NCBI RefSeq assembly: GCF_042310355.1
Contig: NZ_JBHJMR010000009.1
Span: forward strand, 62,001-126,000
Origin: Wenzhouxiangella sp042310355
GTDB taxonomy: Bacteria; Pseudomonadota; Gammaproteobacteria; Xanthomonadales; Wenzhouxiangellaceae
Length of the DNA stretch: 64,000 bases
Direction: 5' to 3'
Shown piece by piece: positions 30,590 through 39,557 of this stretch. Under the pieces are notes generated by a model. That model had not been told where the DNA came from. It searched no databases and worked only from the letters and a program-made list of their open reading frames with translations. Position 1 is the stretch's first letter; every line of letters begins with the position of its first letter. A program made the translations under genes and the position numbers.

Positions 30590-31750
30590 TCAGCGGCCGA
30601 TGCGCGCCGCCAGAATCTCGATACCTCGCCTGATCTGCTCCGGCGGCGCGGCCGTAAAGCACAGGCGCACGTGCTGCTTGTAGGGCCCGAAGCTCGGGCC
30701 CGGGGCGACCAGCACGCCGGCCTCGGCCAGGTCGCCGAGCAAGCCGTCGAGGCCACGATTGTCGTGGCAAGCATCGAGGGCGTGGGAGACATCCGGGAAC
30801 AGGAAGGTGCTGCCCCTGGGTGCCGGGAGGTCGAGGGCCTCGGCGGCTTCCCGGCCCAGTTCGGCATACTTCTCCCGGGCGTTGGCCACCCATTCGTCGG
30901 CCGCGCCGTTGAGTGCATTGAGCGCGGCCAGTTGCGAGGCCGAGCAGGCCGAGTAGTTGATGTTCGTCATGATGCGTTTGACGGCATCGATGGCCTCGTT
31001 CGGGCCGGCCAGGTAGCCGCAGCGGTTGCCGGCCATGCCGTAGGCTTTCGAGAAACTGTGCACCGAGATGGTGTTGTCGGGCGACACGGTGCGCGTATAG
31101 GCATGTTCACCGTCGTAGACGTAGTCTTCGTAGACGTCGTCGGAGAAGATCCACAGGTCGTGCTTGCGCGCCCAGCGGGACATGGCTTCCAGCCACTCGC
31201 GCGGCAGGAGTCTTCCGGTGGGGTTGTGCGGGGTGTTCCAGTAGACGGCGACGGTCTTGTCGGTTCGGTGTTGCTCGAGCCGCTCGACGGCTGCCTCGGC
31301 GGTCTCGATCTCGGTCATCATCGGCACGTCGACCGGCGTGGCGCCGAAGGCCCTGACGCTGCCGGCGATCAGCGGCCAGTAGGGGGCGACGAGCAGCACC
31401 TCCTCGCCGGGTGAGACCAGCGCCCCGACCACGGCGGCCAGGCCGGCCGTCGCGCCGCCGGTGACCACCACCTGGCTGCGTTCGGTCGCGATGCCGGTGC
31501 GCTCGCCGTGGACTTCGGCGATGCGATCGCGCAGCTGTGGGTAACCCGGCACGGGCGAGTAGCGGTGCATGCCCGGATGATCATCGACGGTGAGGTCCTG
31601 CATGCGGCAGCCTTTAGCCGGCTCCATCCAGGTATCGCCGATATGTAGCGGAACGGGTGGTCGTCCGGAGTCGGGCTTTTTCTTCAGGCCGGAATAGACC
31701 GCGCCTTTCACGCCCTGGGCAGACTCGGCGATGTTCGGGAAACGGGGCAT
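30590..31750 (-). CDS. PLP-dependent class I/II aminotransferase
   Basis: 386 residues of the fold-type I aminotransferase family. Visible are the substrate-binding GYPQLRDRIAE, the cofactor-binding NTPHNPTGRLLP, the Asp of FSDDVYEDYVY, and the Schiff-base lysine in SFSKAYGMAGNRCGY. The final Arg is in VRLCF. It resembles aspartate/alanine or kynurenine-type aminotransferases; the amino acid used cannot be told. Cytoplasmic. It has its own position, with no close same-strand partner. Confidence 0.9.
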   Translation of the reverse strand: MPRFPNIAESAQGVKGAVYSGLKKKPDSGRPPVPLHIGDTWMEPAKGCRMQDLTVDDHPGMHRYSPVPGYPQLRDRIAEVHGERTGIATERSQVVVTGGATAGLAAVVGALVSPGEEVLLVAPYWPLIAGSVRAFGATPVDVPMMTEIETAEAAVERLEQHRTDKTVAVYWNTPHNPTGRLLPREWLEAMSRWARKHDLWIFSDDVYEDYVYDGEHAYTRTVSPDNTISVHSFSKAYGMAGNRCGYLAGPNEAIDAVKRIMTNINYSACSASQLAALNALNGAADEWVANAREKYAELGREAAEALDLPAPRGSTFLFPDVSHALDACHDNRGLDGLLGDLAEAGVLVAPGPSFGPYKQHVRLCFTAAPPEQIRRGIEILAARIGR

Positions 31751-31825
31751 GGCAATCGTCGGGGTTGAAGCCGGCCTACAGGTTACACGCTGCGGGCTGC
31801 GTTTTCGAAACCGACTCGTGCCCGG

Positions 31826-32329
31826 TCACACCGCTTGCCCGGGCACTTCTTCGGGCATGTTGACGAACAACAACACGATGCCCGAGGAGACCGCGTACAT
31901 GAACGCGCCTTCGAGCGAGTTGATACCCAGTTCGGTCTGCCACATCTGGAAGTAGGCCCCACCAACGGCCATGAACAGGCCCAGCCAGACCGCCACGGCC
32001 ACGCCGCAGCCGACAACCGCCCACTGCCTGGCGTGCGCGAACACGGCAGGGGTGTCGTGCCGGCGGCGAAGCATGTCGAAGCTGCCCTTCAGGCACAGGA
32101 CCCCGGCGAGCAGCTCGCCGACAATCACGATCCACAATGCGACCCAGACCAGTACGCCGGTCACCGGCGGACCGAAATGATTGGGGTAGTACTCGTGGTC
32201 GGCCATCGACAAGACGGCCGACATGACCGCGTGCGCGGCCTCGAGATTGACGATGTTCTGCAGCGCGTAGAACAGCGCCTGCAGGCCGATGCAGATAACC
32301 AGTACAACTTTCAACAACCGGATGGCCAT
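31826..32329 (-). CDS. DUF2165-family small integral membrane protein
   Basis: 167 residues from ATG 32329 behind GGGAGAAAG; the frame to 32401 adds a cytosolic extension without a site. Four transmembrane helices, with the family motifs GLQALFYALQNIVNLEAA near residues 14-31 and HDTPAVFAHARQWAVVGC at the third helix. The function is unknown; DUF2165 members are predicted four-helix membrane proteins. Confidence 0.82.
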   Translation of the reverse strand: MAIRLLKVVLVICIGLQALFYALQNIVNLEAAHAVMSAVLSMADHEYYPNHFGPPVTGVLVWVALWIVIVGELLAGVLCLKGSFDMLRRRHDTPAVFAHARQWAVVGCGVAVAVWLGLFMAVGGAYFQMWQTELGINSLEGAFMYAVSSGIVLLFVNMPEEVPGQAV

Positions 32330-32384
32330 GGTCTTTCTCCCTGGTCGGGCCGGCGATTGTCCGGCAGTTAAGGACTTCTTTGGG

Positions 32385-33365
32385 TCAATATACGCCTTCA
32401 CTCATGGGATTGCGAAAGCTCGTGACAAGCTCGTAAATGGAGACGAAATCCCGGGCAGTGGCCGTCCAGTCTGCGCAGTACGAGGCTATCCGGGAGAAAT
32501 CGGTGCTTGACAAGGGATCAGGATCACCCGCGCCCGCCCCAAGAAAGAACCAGTCGGCAATGAGCTGGCCTTCTGCCGATGGCCCGACCGAACGGGCGGC
32601 CTCGAGCGCCTCGTCCATGTTTCCGGCGAAGCTTGCCGCCGGTTCGGGCAGGGAAACTTTCACCGACCCGCCTTTGAAGTTCGAGTACAAAGCCAAGCGG
32701 TCGCATTGCTGAACGAGGTTCGCCAGGACCTCCTCGTTCGTCTGTTCATTGCCCTCACGTCCCGTCGGCCCATCGAGCTCACCGAAAGCCCCGGAAAAGT
32801 GCACCAATTCGTGCTGGATGACACTCAGCGCGTTGATCAACGAGACCTCCAATGATCGAGGCGACTCGGGATCAGCCGGAAGCACGAAGTGCAGCGTCGG
32901 TCTGGACAGAAAACGATCGACCTGAAAGTGATCGACCTTCCGATCTTGCTCGACCAGGCTCAGGTGGATGATCGGCCGGAACTCGTCAATCCATCCGCGC
33001 TCGGACAGGGTGGTGTTGATGAACTGCACGTGCTCGTCGAGCACAGGCTCGATCCTTACCAGTGCATCGTGTAAGGCAGGCACAGCATCGATCTTCCAGG
33101 CAGGCCTGGACTTCGAGTTTGACTCGTACACGGTACGCAGACGATCGAGATCCGCGGCTCGTTCTCCCAGCACGAGCGATCGGATACCCACTACCTTCAA
33201 AAACACCACATCGGCATAGGTGTGATACACGACAAACCCTTCTGATTGGGCCTGAAGAAAATGGTCGTACTCCGCAGGCTCAGGCAGTGTGATACACCCC
33301 GATACCGCAAGCACAATCACCAGTGCAAGAAAGCGGACCGAGCGAAGGCTGCCGCAAACGAGCAC
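32385..33365 (-). CDS. Lipoprotein with HELVH zinc-peptidase-like motif
   Basis: 326 residues from GTG 33365, preceded by GAGGG; longer frames to 33665 have no signal. The lipoprotein signal ends in AVSGC (Cys24). The mature part contains IQHELVHFSG (HExxH at 185-189), a gluzincin-type zinc site, with Glu-rich NEQTNEEVLANL about 25 residues later as a possible third ligand. It probably sits on the periplasmic face of a membrane. I do not know a named family; a peptidase role is inferred from HExxH only. Confidence 0.6.
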   Translation of the reverse strand: MLVCGSLRSVRFLALVIVLAVSGCITLPEPAEYDHFLQAQSEGFVVYHTYADVVFLKVVGIRSLVLGERAADLDRLRTVYESNSKSRPAWKIDAVPALHDALVRIEPVLDEHVQFINTTLSERGWIDEFRPIIHLSLVEQDRKVDHFQVDRFLSRPTLHFVLPADPESPRSLEVSLINALSVIQHELVHFSGAFGELDGPTGREGNEQTNEEVLANLVQQCDRLALYSNFKGGSVKVSLPEPAASFAGNMDEALEAARSVGPSAEGQLIADWFFLGAGAGDPDPLSSTDFSRIASYCADWTATARDFVSIYELVTSFRNPMSEGVY

Positions 33366-33710
33366 GATCGCCCTCAAGGCGAAGAAGCCCAGGGATGACG
33401 ATGCAGCACCGGGCAGATCCGTCCATGGCTTGCACAATCTGCGCAAGCAATGCCACGTCACTTCCCTGGATCTCACCGTTGTCTCGATCATGGCCCGGAA
33501 CCGGTGCAAAAGCGATGCCGCCCACCAAGGTAGAAGCAGCGGCGCCGCGATGCAACGGGAACCAGCGTCGAGCGGGGAGGCCGTATAATCGTTGCCGGCA
33601 TGACCGTGGTGTCGCACTTGCCCCATCCGATGCATGCTGAACGTTCCGCCTGGCCTTTGTCCCACGCAGGTCGCCGCCCTTTCCGCTCAACCCGGTCTCT
33701 CCGAACGCTC
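33366..33710. other. Intergenic stretch with TATAAT promoter; no gene recognised
   Basis: A perfect TATAAT lies at 33584-33589 (context CCGTATAATCG) on the plus strand, 122 bp before the spermidine-synthase-like gene. The minus-strand frames here continue from the lipoprotein but lack starts with ribosome sites. An in-frame extension of the downstream gene from ATG 33600 would add 37 residues unlike its family and is not used. Confidence 0.4.
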
Positions 33711-34391
33711 ATGAAACCCTCGATACTCCTCGGTAGCGCCACCATCCCCGACACCAACAAGCAGATGCTGCTCTACCAGCACGACGTGAAGTTCTCGATC
33801 ACCATTCCCGGCCGGGGCGAGCTGATGAACAGCCGCGTCAACGGCTCGGAGAAGGCGCTGGCGGAGTTGACCTGTGAGCGGATCAAGGGCACGAAGAGTG
33901 CGCGCCTGCTGATCGGCGGGCTGGGCATGGGTTTTACGCTTGCCTCGGCGCTGGAAGCGAGCGCGTCGGACGCCGAGGTGGTCGTAGCCGAGCTGGTGCC
34001 GGAGGTGGTCGACTGGAACCGCGATTTCATGGGCGAGCCGGCCGGGCATCCCCTGTCCGACCCGCGCACCACCGTCTACGTCGGCGACGTGAGTGACGTG
34101 ATCCGCCAGCCCGAGTCCGGCTTCGACGCGATCATGATGGATGTCGACAACGGCCCCGAGGCGCTGATCCGGCGCGAAAATGACTGGATCTACTCGGCCG
34201 CCGGCCTGGCGGCCATCGCCCGCTCGTTGCGGCCCGGGGGCGTGCTGTCGGTCTGGTCGGCCGGGCCGGACCGCTTGTTCGTCAAGCGCATGAAACAGGC
34301 CGGCTTCCGCGTCGACGAGCGCGTGGTGCGCCCCCACCGCAAGGGCAAGGGCGCGCGGCATTTCATCTGGTTCGGAACCCTATCGGCCTGA
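33711..34391 (+). CDS. Spermidine-synthase-like SAM-dependent protein
   Basis: 226 residues. Rossmann features: the glycine motif LLIGGLGMGFTLASAL (residues 68-83), acidic VVVAELVPEVVDWNRDF, a D in GDVSDVI, and DAIMMDVDNGPEALI, matching the spermidine/spermine synthase superfamily (SpeE-like fold). It lacks the N-terminal domain of full SpeE, and the motif DVDNGP replaces the usual DxxDP of true aminopropyltransferases. A methyltransferase or an unusual aminopropyltransferase is possible. The start at 33711 fits family length; no good ribosome site is seen. Confidence 0.78.
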   Translation: MKPSILLGSATIPDTNKQMLLYQHDVKFSITIPGRGELMNSRVNGSEKALAELTCERIKGTKSARLLIGGLGMGFTLASALEASASDAEVVVAELVPEVVDWNRDFMGEPAGHPLSDPRTTVYVGDVSDVIRQPESGFDAIMMDVDNGPEALIRRENDWIYSAAGLAAIARSLRPGGVLSVWSAGPDRLFVKRMKQAGFRVDERVVRPHRKGKGARHFIWFGTLSA

Positions 34392-34426
34392 ACGTAAGGG
34401 TTGGCCGTTCAGGCCGCCGGCCCGGC

Positions 34427-35368
34427 TCAATGCGCGTGGCCGTGCGGCCCGCGTCCTTCGGTCTGGCCACGATGGAGCAGCTCGATCCAGCGATCGGGCG
34501 GAATGAAACCGCCACCCCACTGCTCGTCGTACTCTTCCGTGATTCCCATCGCCTGAATCTCTTCGAGGCTTTTGCCCCGGTCGATGGCGTGGGTCAGCCG
34601 CTCTCGAACGGTTTCGAGCATGTCGTGGTAGCCGAGCAGCTGCTCGCGATCGATGACCGGCCCGCCATGGCCGACGATGATGGCCGTCTCGTCATCGGCC
34701 AGCTCGGCGATGCGTTCCACTGCCGAAATCATGCCGGACAGGCTGCCGCCGGAGTCGACATCGACGAAGGGATACAGCCCGTAGAAGACGATGTCCCCGG
34801 CGTGGATGGTGTTGGCGTCGGGCAGGTGGACCACGGAGTCGCCGTCGGTGTGGGCCTGCGGTACGTGGAAGCTGCGGATCTCGTGGCCGCCCAGGTGGAA
34901 GGAGATGGCGTCGTTGAAGGTCACCACCGGTAGGGCGCCGTCGGGCGACGCCGGCGTGGTGCGGCCGAAGAACTCGCTGACCTGCTCGCTCGACATGCGC
35001 TCGCGCACGTTGTCGTGCGCCACGACCAGGGTGCCCTGGTTCTCGGCCAGGTTCTCGTTGCCGCCGGTGTGGTCGCCGTGCCAGTGGGTGTTGAGCACGA
35101 ACCGGACGGGCTGGTCGGTGACCGAGCGTACCGCTTCGACGATCTTGTCGGTCAGGGGTGCGTACTGATCGTCGATCAGGAAGGCACCGTCGTCGGTGAC
35201 CACCAAGCCGATGTTGCCGCCGCGACCGGTCAGCACATGAACGTTGTCACCGACCGATTCGACGCCGATCTCGACGTCTTCGATATCCTGCGCCGTCGCC
35301 GATCCGAGCAGCAACAAGGTTGCCGCCGATGCGGACTTGAGTATTGGATTCAGTACTGGATTCAACAT
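34427..35368 (-). CDS. Exported metallo-beta-lactamase-fold hydrolase
   Basis: 313 residues from ATG 35368, preceded by GGGAG; the signal peptide is cleaved near TAQD. The zinc motif NTHWHGDHTGG (His95, His97, Asp99, His100) is complete. Later ligands are PQAHTDGDSV and HAGDIVF, then IIVGHGGPV. It belongs to the periplasmic MBL-fold group that includes quinoprotein-relay SoxH-like and subclass-B3-like proteins; a beta-lactamase function is not implied. The His-rich tail ends GPHGHAH. Confidence 0.88.
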   Translation of the reverse strand: MLNPVLNPILKSASAATLLLLGSATAQDIEDVEIGVESVGDNVHVLTGRGGNIGLVVTDDGAFLIDDQYAPLTDKIVEAVRSVTDQPVRFVLNTHWHGDHTGGNENLAENQGTLVVAHDNVRERMSSEQVSEFFGRTTPASPDGALPVVTFNDAISFHLGGHEIRSFHVPQAHTDGDSVVHLPDANTIHAGDIVFYGLYPFVDVDSGGSLSGMISAVERIAELADDETAIIVGHGGPVIDREQLLGYHDMLETVRERLTHAIDRGKSLEEIQAMGITEEYDEQWGGGFIPPDRWIELLHRGQTEGRGPHGHAH

Positions 35369-35445
35369 GACGTTCGCTCCCTCTGTTCGCTGGTTACCCC
35401 AAGGATGGCAATGCGACGTGACGGCAGCCCTTGGCCGCCCGCTGC

Positions 35446-38151
35446 TCAGCCCCGGGCCGCGTCGTCGAGGCCGTCGAGCAGCGCGCCGACCTTGCGTTGC
35501 AGCGGATGCTCGGCCAGAACGGCGGCGGCGCGAAGCCGCGCCCGGGCCTGCTCGACCAGTTGACGTGCTTCCGTGGGGCGATCCATGTGGAGCAGCTGCT
35601 CGGCGCGGCGCAGTTCCAGCCGGGCGACCACGGCCAGCTCGCCGGGCACCTCGCGCGCTTGCTCGATCAGATCCATGGCAATCAGCGTCTCGCCGACCGA
35701 ATCCGCGCGCGCCAGCGCACACGCGGCTTCGGCTTCGGCCAGCGCCCTTGATCGGTCGGGTTCGAGCACGCTTCGGGCCTGTTCGAGCAACAAGCCGGCC
35801 ATCGACGTTCGCCCGAGTTCGCAGCGGTAGCGCGCCAGATCGGCCTGGGCCTGGGCAACCCGTTGCGGCGGCGCTTCGTCGCCGGCCGTCATGCGGTTGA
35901 TGGCCAGCTCGATTCGCTCCGCCGCCGGCTCGAACCGGTGCGCGTCACCGTAGAGTTCGGCCAGGTAGTAATGAATGAAGAAATCGTCGTCGACCGATTC
36001 GAGGTTGAGCAGGCGACGCCACTCTTCCGCGCTTTGTTCGATCAGCGATTCGGCCTCGTCGAATCGGCCTTGCCAGCGCCTGAGATCGGCCAGTCCCGCC
36101 AGGCTGGTCGCGCGCGTACCCTGGGGCAACTCCCCGAAAGGGCCGAGCAGGTCCAGGACTTCGCGGTAGCGAGCCTCGGCGCGCTGGTAGTCGCCGAGCT
36201 GGGCGTGCAGCCCGGCCAGGTTCACGACCGTGGTCGCCAGCGACAGCGGGCTGGGCTCGGGCCGGGCGCGCTTGAGTCGAAGCACTTCCTCGAACCGTTC
36301 GATGGCTTGCTCGGGCCGTCCCGAGCGGCCAGCCACGATCGCCAGGTCGCCGGCCAGGCGCAGCTGAAGGTCGTCCGCGTCTTCGCGTTCGCGCGCCGCG
36401 TGCTGAACCTCCGCGAGGATCTCTTCGGCGCGCGCCAATTCCTCGCGCCGCATGTGGAGCCGTCCGAGGTCACGCTGCATTTCCAGGCGCTCGATGCTCT
36501 CCGGATCGTGGCGCTCGAGCAGCGCGATGGCGTGCTCGAGCGACGAGGCCATCGCGTCGAACCGGTTTCGGTCGCGGTTGCGATCGACATCCAGCATGGC
36601 CAGGCGGATGGCCAGGTCCGGATGCGCATCGGTATCGACCAGGGCCCGCGCTTCCTCGATCAGGCCGTCGGCCTGGTCGAGCTGCCTGCGGGCAATGAGA
36701 ATGCCCGCCAGCGTCATCAACAGCTCGACGCGAAGTTCCGGCGGGCCGGCCGCAGGGTCACGCGCCCGCTCGATACCCTGCTCGACGAGTTCCCTCGTGG
36801 TGGGCATCTCGTCGGGCGGCAGATCGGGAATCTCGGCCTCGAACAGGTCCAACAGGAAACGATTGATGGCCTCGGCTCGGCCCTGCGCCACTTCGGCCGA
36901 CCGGGCGTTGCTCTGGGCCCGCTCGGCGGCCAGGCGGGCGCGATCAGCCTGCCACAGCGCCACAGCAGTGCCCGCCAGTAAGGCCACGACCGCCAGGCCG
37001 CCGGCCGCGGCCAGGCTGCGATGGCGTCCCAGCCAGCGCTGGAATCGATACATCGCGCCGCCGTTGCGGGCGACCACCGGGAAGCCGACCGACCAGCGCT
37101 CGAGGTCTTCGAGCAGGCTTTCGACGCTGCGGTATCGCTCGTGCGGGGCGCTGGCCATCGCCCGCCGCAGGATTGCGTCAAGGTCAGCGTCGTGGCAGCT
37201 GGCCAGCGCGCGCTCGGTGCCACCTTCCAGGCGCGACGGTTCGCCGCTGAGCAGCCGTGTTTGCTTGAGCGCCGAGCGAATGCCCTGACCGGTCAGCAGG
37301 CGGTAGAGCACGGCGCCAAGCGCAAACTCGTCGTCGCCGATCGAGGGCGCCTGCCCGGCCAGGCGCTCGGGTGAAGCGTACCCGGGCGAACACCAGCGAC
37401 CCGCCCTGGAAACCGAATCGGCGGCTCCCGGATCGGTCATGCGCGCGGCAATGCCGAAATCCAGAAGCCGCGCTCGCCCGCTTTCGTCGACCAGGATATT
37501 GCCCGGCTTGATGTCGCCATGGGCGACCAGCGAGCGATGGCAGTAGGCCACGGCCTCGGCGACCTGGCGGAAAAGGGCGAGACGTTCGGCCAGCGACGAG
37601 CCGCGGCGGTCGCACCAGGCATCGAGAGGCTCGCCGTCGACGAACTCCATGGCCAGCCAGGCCACGCCGTCGTCGCGCACGCCGCCGTCGACGAGCCGGG
37701 CGATGCCGGGATGCTCGAGCCGGGCCAGGGTTCGCACTTCCTGCTCGATGACCGTCTGGGCTGCCGAACCCAGGCCCTCGGGATCGAGCACCTTGATGGC
37801 CACGCGCATGTCGAAACGGCCGTCGGCACGCTCGCCTTCGAGCACCACGCCCATGCCGCCGCGCCCGACCGCCTGGCGCGAGCGCCAGGGTCCGAAGTCC
37901 TGGCCGACCAGCTGCTCGGCAGACAGCCCGGATGCCGCGCCGGTCAGCCCGCGGGCAAGCTCCTCGACCCGGCGGTCGATGAGGAGGGAACGGTCGGTAT
38001 CGTGGGCGTCGAGGAGTTCGTCCAGCCAGCGGCGCACCGCCTCGGGCACCTGGCGGTCGGCGAGGATCCGCTCGCGCTCGGGCGAGCGCTTTTCCGCCAG
38101 CTCGTCGAACAGGGCCGCGGCCTGCGACCAGACCTGTCGATCGGGGCTCAC
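35446..38151 (-). CDS. Hanks-type Ser/Thr kinase with TPR region, linked to an ECF sigma factor
   Basis: 901 residues from GTG 38151, which overlaps the TGA of the sigma gene (GTGA). The kinase domain is at about 85-330: Gly loop GRGGMG (96-101), Lys120, catalytic loop HGDIKPGN (211-218) with Gly in place of the usual Arg of HRD, and DFG (231-233). A transmembrane helix follows (about 375-398), then ~500 residues of helical TPR-type repeats. The HGD variant removes the arginine that senses activation-loop phosphorylation, so the kinase may be constitutively active or regulated differently. The sigma factor and kinase are certainly one transcript. Confidence 0.9.
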   Translation of the reverse strand: MSPDRQVWSQAAALFDELAEKRSPERERILADRQVPEAVRRWLDELLDAHDTDRSLLIDRRVEELARGLTGAASGLSAEQLVGQDFGPWRSRQAVGRGGMGVVLEGERADGRFDMRVAIKVLDPEGLGSAAQTVIEQEVRTLARLEHPGIARLVDGGVRDDGVAWLAMEFVDGEPLDAWCDRRGSSLAERLALFRQVAEAVAYCHRSLVAHGDIKPGNILVDESGRARLLDFGIAARMTDPGAADSVSRAGRWCSPGYASPERLAGQAPSIGDDEFALGAVLYRLLTGQGIRSALKQTRLLSGEPSRLEGGTERALASCHDADLDAILRRAMASAPHERYRSVESLLEDLERWSVGFPVVARNGGAMYRFQRWLGRHRSLAAAGGLAVVALLAGTAVALWQADRARLAAERAQSNARSAEVAQGRAEAINRFLLDLFEAEIPDLPPDEMPTTRELVEQGIERARDPAAGPPELRVELLMTLAGILIARRQLDQADGLIEEARALVDTDAHPDLAIRLAMLDVDRNRDRNRFDAMASSLEHAIALLERHDPESIERLEMQRDLGRLHMRREELARAEEILAEVQHAAREREDADDLQLRLAGDLAIVAGRSGRPEQAIERFEEVLRLKRARPEPSPLSLATTVVNLAGLHAQLGDYQRAEARYREVLDLLGPFGELPQGTRATSLAGLADLRRWQGRFDEAESLIEQSAEEWRRLLNLESVDDDFFIHYYLAELYGDAHRFEPAAERIELAINRMTAGDEAPPQRVAQAQADLARYRCELGRTSMAGLLLEQARSVLEPDRSRALAEAEAACALARADSVGETLIAMDLIEQAREVPGELAVVARLELRRAEQLLHMDRPTEARQLVEQARARLRAAAVLAEHPLQRKVGALLDGLDDAARG

Positions 38152-38693
38152 GGCACCAGTTGCGTTCGCAGGAACGCCCGGGCCCGGGCCCATTCACGCG
38201 CCGCGCTGCGGCGGGAGGTGTTCATCATATCGGCCGCTTCTTCCAGGGTGGCGCCGCCGAAAAAGCGCAGCACCACCAGTTCCGCGGCACGGGGGTCGAG
38301 TTCCTCCAGACACTCGAGGGCCGCTTCCAGGGCAAGCACTTCCTCAGCCGAATCGGTATCGACCTCCGGCAGGAACTCCTCGAACAGGGGCAATTCCATG
38401 GCGCGGTCGCGCTTTTCGGCGCCGCGGTAGCGGGCGTAGTCGACCAGCAGTTGCCGCATGGCCATGGCGGCGGTCTTGAGGTAGTGCATCCGGTCGTTGG
38501 CCGGGGCGTCGGCCTGCTCGAGCTTGAGCCAGGCTTCGTTGACCAGCGCAGTGGTGTTGAGGGTCTGCTGTGGATTGGCCGACCGGGCCTGGCGCGCCGC
38601 CTGGCGAAGCTGGCGGTAGACCTGGACAAAATACTCGTCCCGGCCGGACGCGCCGCACGTATCGATTAGATCTTCCCGCTTGGCCTGCGCCAT
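38148..38693 (-). CDS. ECF sigma factor of the kinase-linked type
   Basis: 181 residues from ATG 38693 behind GGGAG. Region 2 includes TALVNEAWLKLEQ and HYLKTAAMAMRQLLVDYARYR. Region 4 includes LDPRAAELVVLRFFGGATLEEAADMMNTSRRSAAREWARARAF in two helices. It is of the ECF type that sits next to Ser/Thr kinase-TPR genes, where phosphorylation is thought to activate the sigma factor in place of an anti-sigma. It overlaps the kinase start by 4 bp. It is divergent from the secreted beta-helix gene, a plausible target. Confidence 0.88.
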   Translation of the reverse strand: MAQAKREDLIDTCGASGRDEYFVQVYRQLRQAARQARSANPQQTLNTTALVNEAWLKLEQADAPANDRMHYLKTAAMAMRQLLVDYARYRGAEKRDRAMELPLFEEFLPEVDTDSAEEVLALEAALECLEELDPRAAELVVLRFFGGATLEEAADMMNTSRRSAAREWARARAFLRTQLVP

Positions 38694-38853
38694 TGCCACT
38701 CCCGGAGCGCATCCCCGCAAAGGCGCCAGAAGCGCCTATCCGGATTCTCTGCGGTTTTGGCACGGAAATCAAACCCGGGTCGTTAGAAATCACGAGCGCA
38801 ACCCCGGTTCGAACGCGGAGCCTCCAAACCACTGATCAAAAAGGAAATCACAG

Positions 38854-39543
38854 ATGAGCAAGCGCATTCTTGTCCTGACCCTGCTGCTTCTGGCGCCGTT
38901 CTCGGCCAAGGCGGTCGACGGCGTGATCGAAATCAACGCCGATTGTGCGGTCTTCGGCTGCTTCAGCGGCGATTCGTCCGGCTTGCCGGTCACCATCACC
39001 TCGCCGGGTAGTTATCGGCTCACGTCGGACCTGACCACTTCCAGCGTCAACACCACCCTCATCCAGGTCAGCACTGACTCGGTCGCCATCGACCTCAACG
39101 GCTTTTCGCTCCGCGGGCCCGTCACTTGCTCCGGCACCACGCTCACCTGTTCGGGCAGCGGCAGCGGTGACGGTATCGACGCCAACGGCAGGGAGGACAT
39201 CGTGATTCGCAACGGCGCGATCACCGGCATGGGTGACGACGGCATCCGGGTCTGTCGCGGCGCAAGGCTGGAGAATCTGACGGTGGCCGAGAACGGCGGC
39301 CGGGGCATCGAAGCGCTCTGTCCGGGAGTTCGCCTGAACGACCTGGTCGTGCGCGAAAACGGCGACAACGGCGTCTCGCTCGGCTTCGGCGCCAGCTACG
39401 TGACCGACAGCACGGTCTTCAACAACGGCGGCCAGGGCGTGTTCGGTGGCTACTGCGGCAACGTGTTGATGTCGGGCAACGCCAGCAATTCCTGCACGGC
39501 GATTGCACCGAATCGATGCGGCACCGCGACCCAATGCGACTGA
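38854..39543 (+). CDS. Secreted right-handed beta-helix-type protein
   Basis: 229 residues with a signal peptide (cleaved near AKAV) and ribosome site AAGGA. The mature protein has stacked short strands typical of parallel beta-helix proteins: DSVAIDLNGFSLRG, REDIVIRNGAITG, GARLENLTVAENGG, GVRLNDLVVRENGDNG. It has several cysteines and no catalytic motif that I can name; it may be a surface or polysaccharide-binding protein. It is followed 14 bp later by another exported protein gene. The kinase-linked sigma factor diverges from it with a 160-bp shared upstream region. Confidence 0.75.
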   Translation: MSKRILVLTLLLLAPFSAKAVDGVIEINADCAVFGCFSGDSSGLPVTITSPGSYRLTSDLTTSSVNTTLIQVSTDSVAIDLNGFSLRGPVTCSGTTLTCSGSGSGDGIDANGREDIVIRNGAITGMGDDGIRVCRGARLENLTVAENGGRGIEALCPGVRLNDLVVRENGDNGVSLGFGASYVTDSTVFNNGGQGVFGGYCGNVLMSGNASNSCTAIAPNRCGTATQCD

Positions 39544-39557
39544 CGGCTGGGACCACG

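Noticed and set aside
30543..30600. Short peptide PLTAEFLAAAIANAKRL in another frame past the aminotransferase stop
   Set aside because: Could be read as a frameshifted C-terminus, but the in-frame protein already ends at a typical family length.
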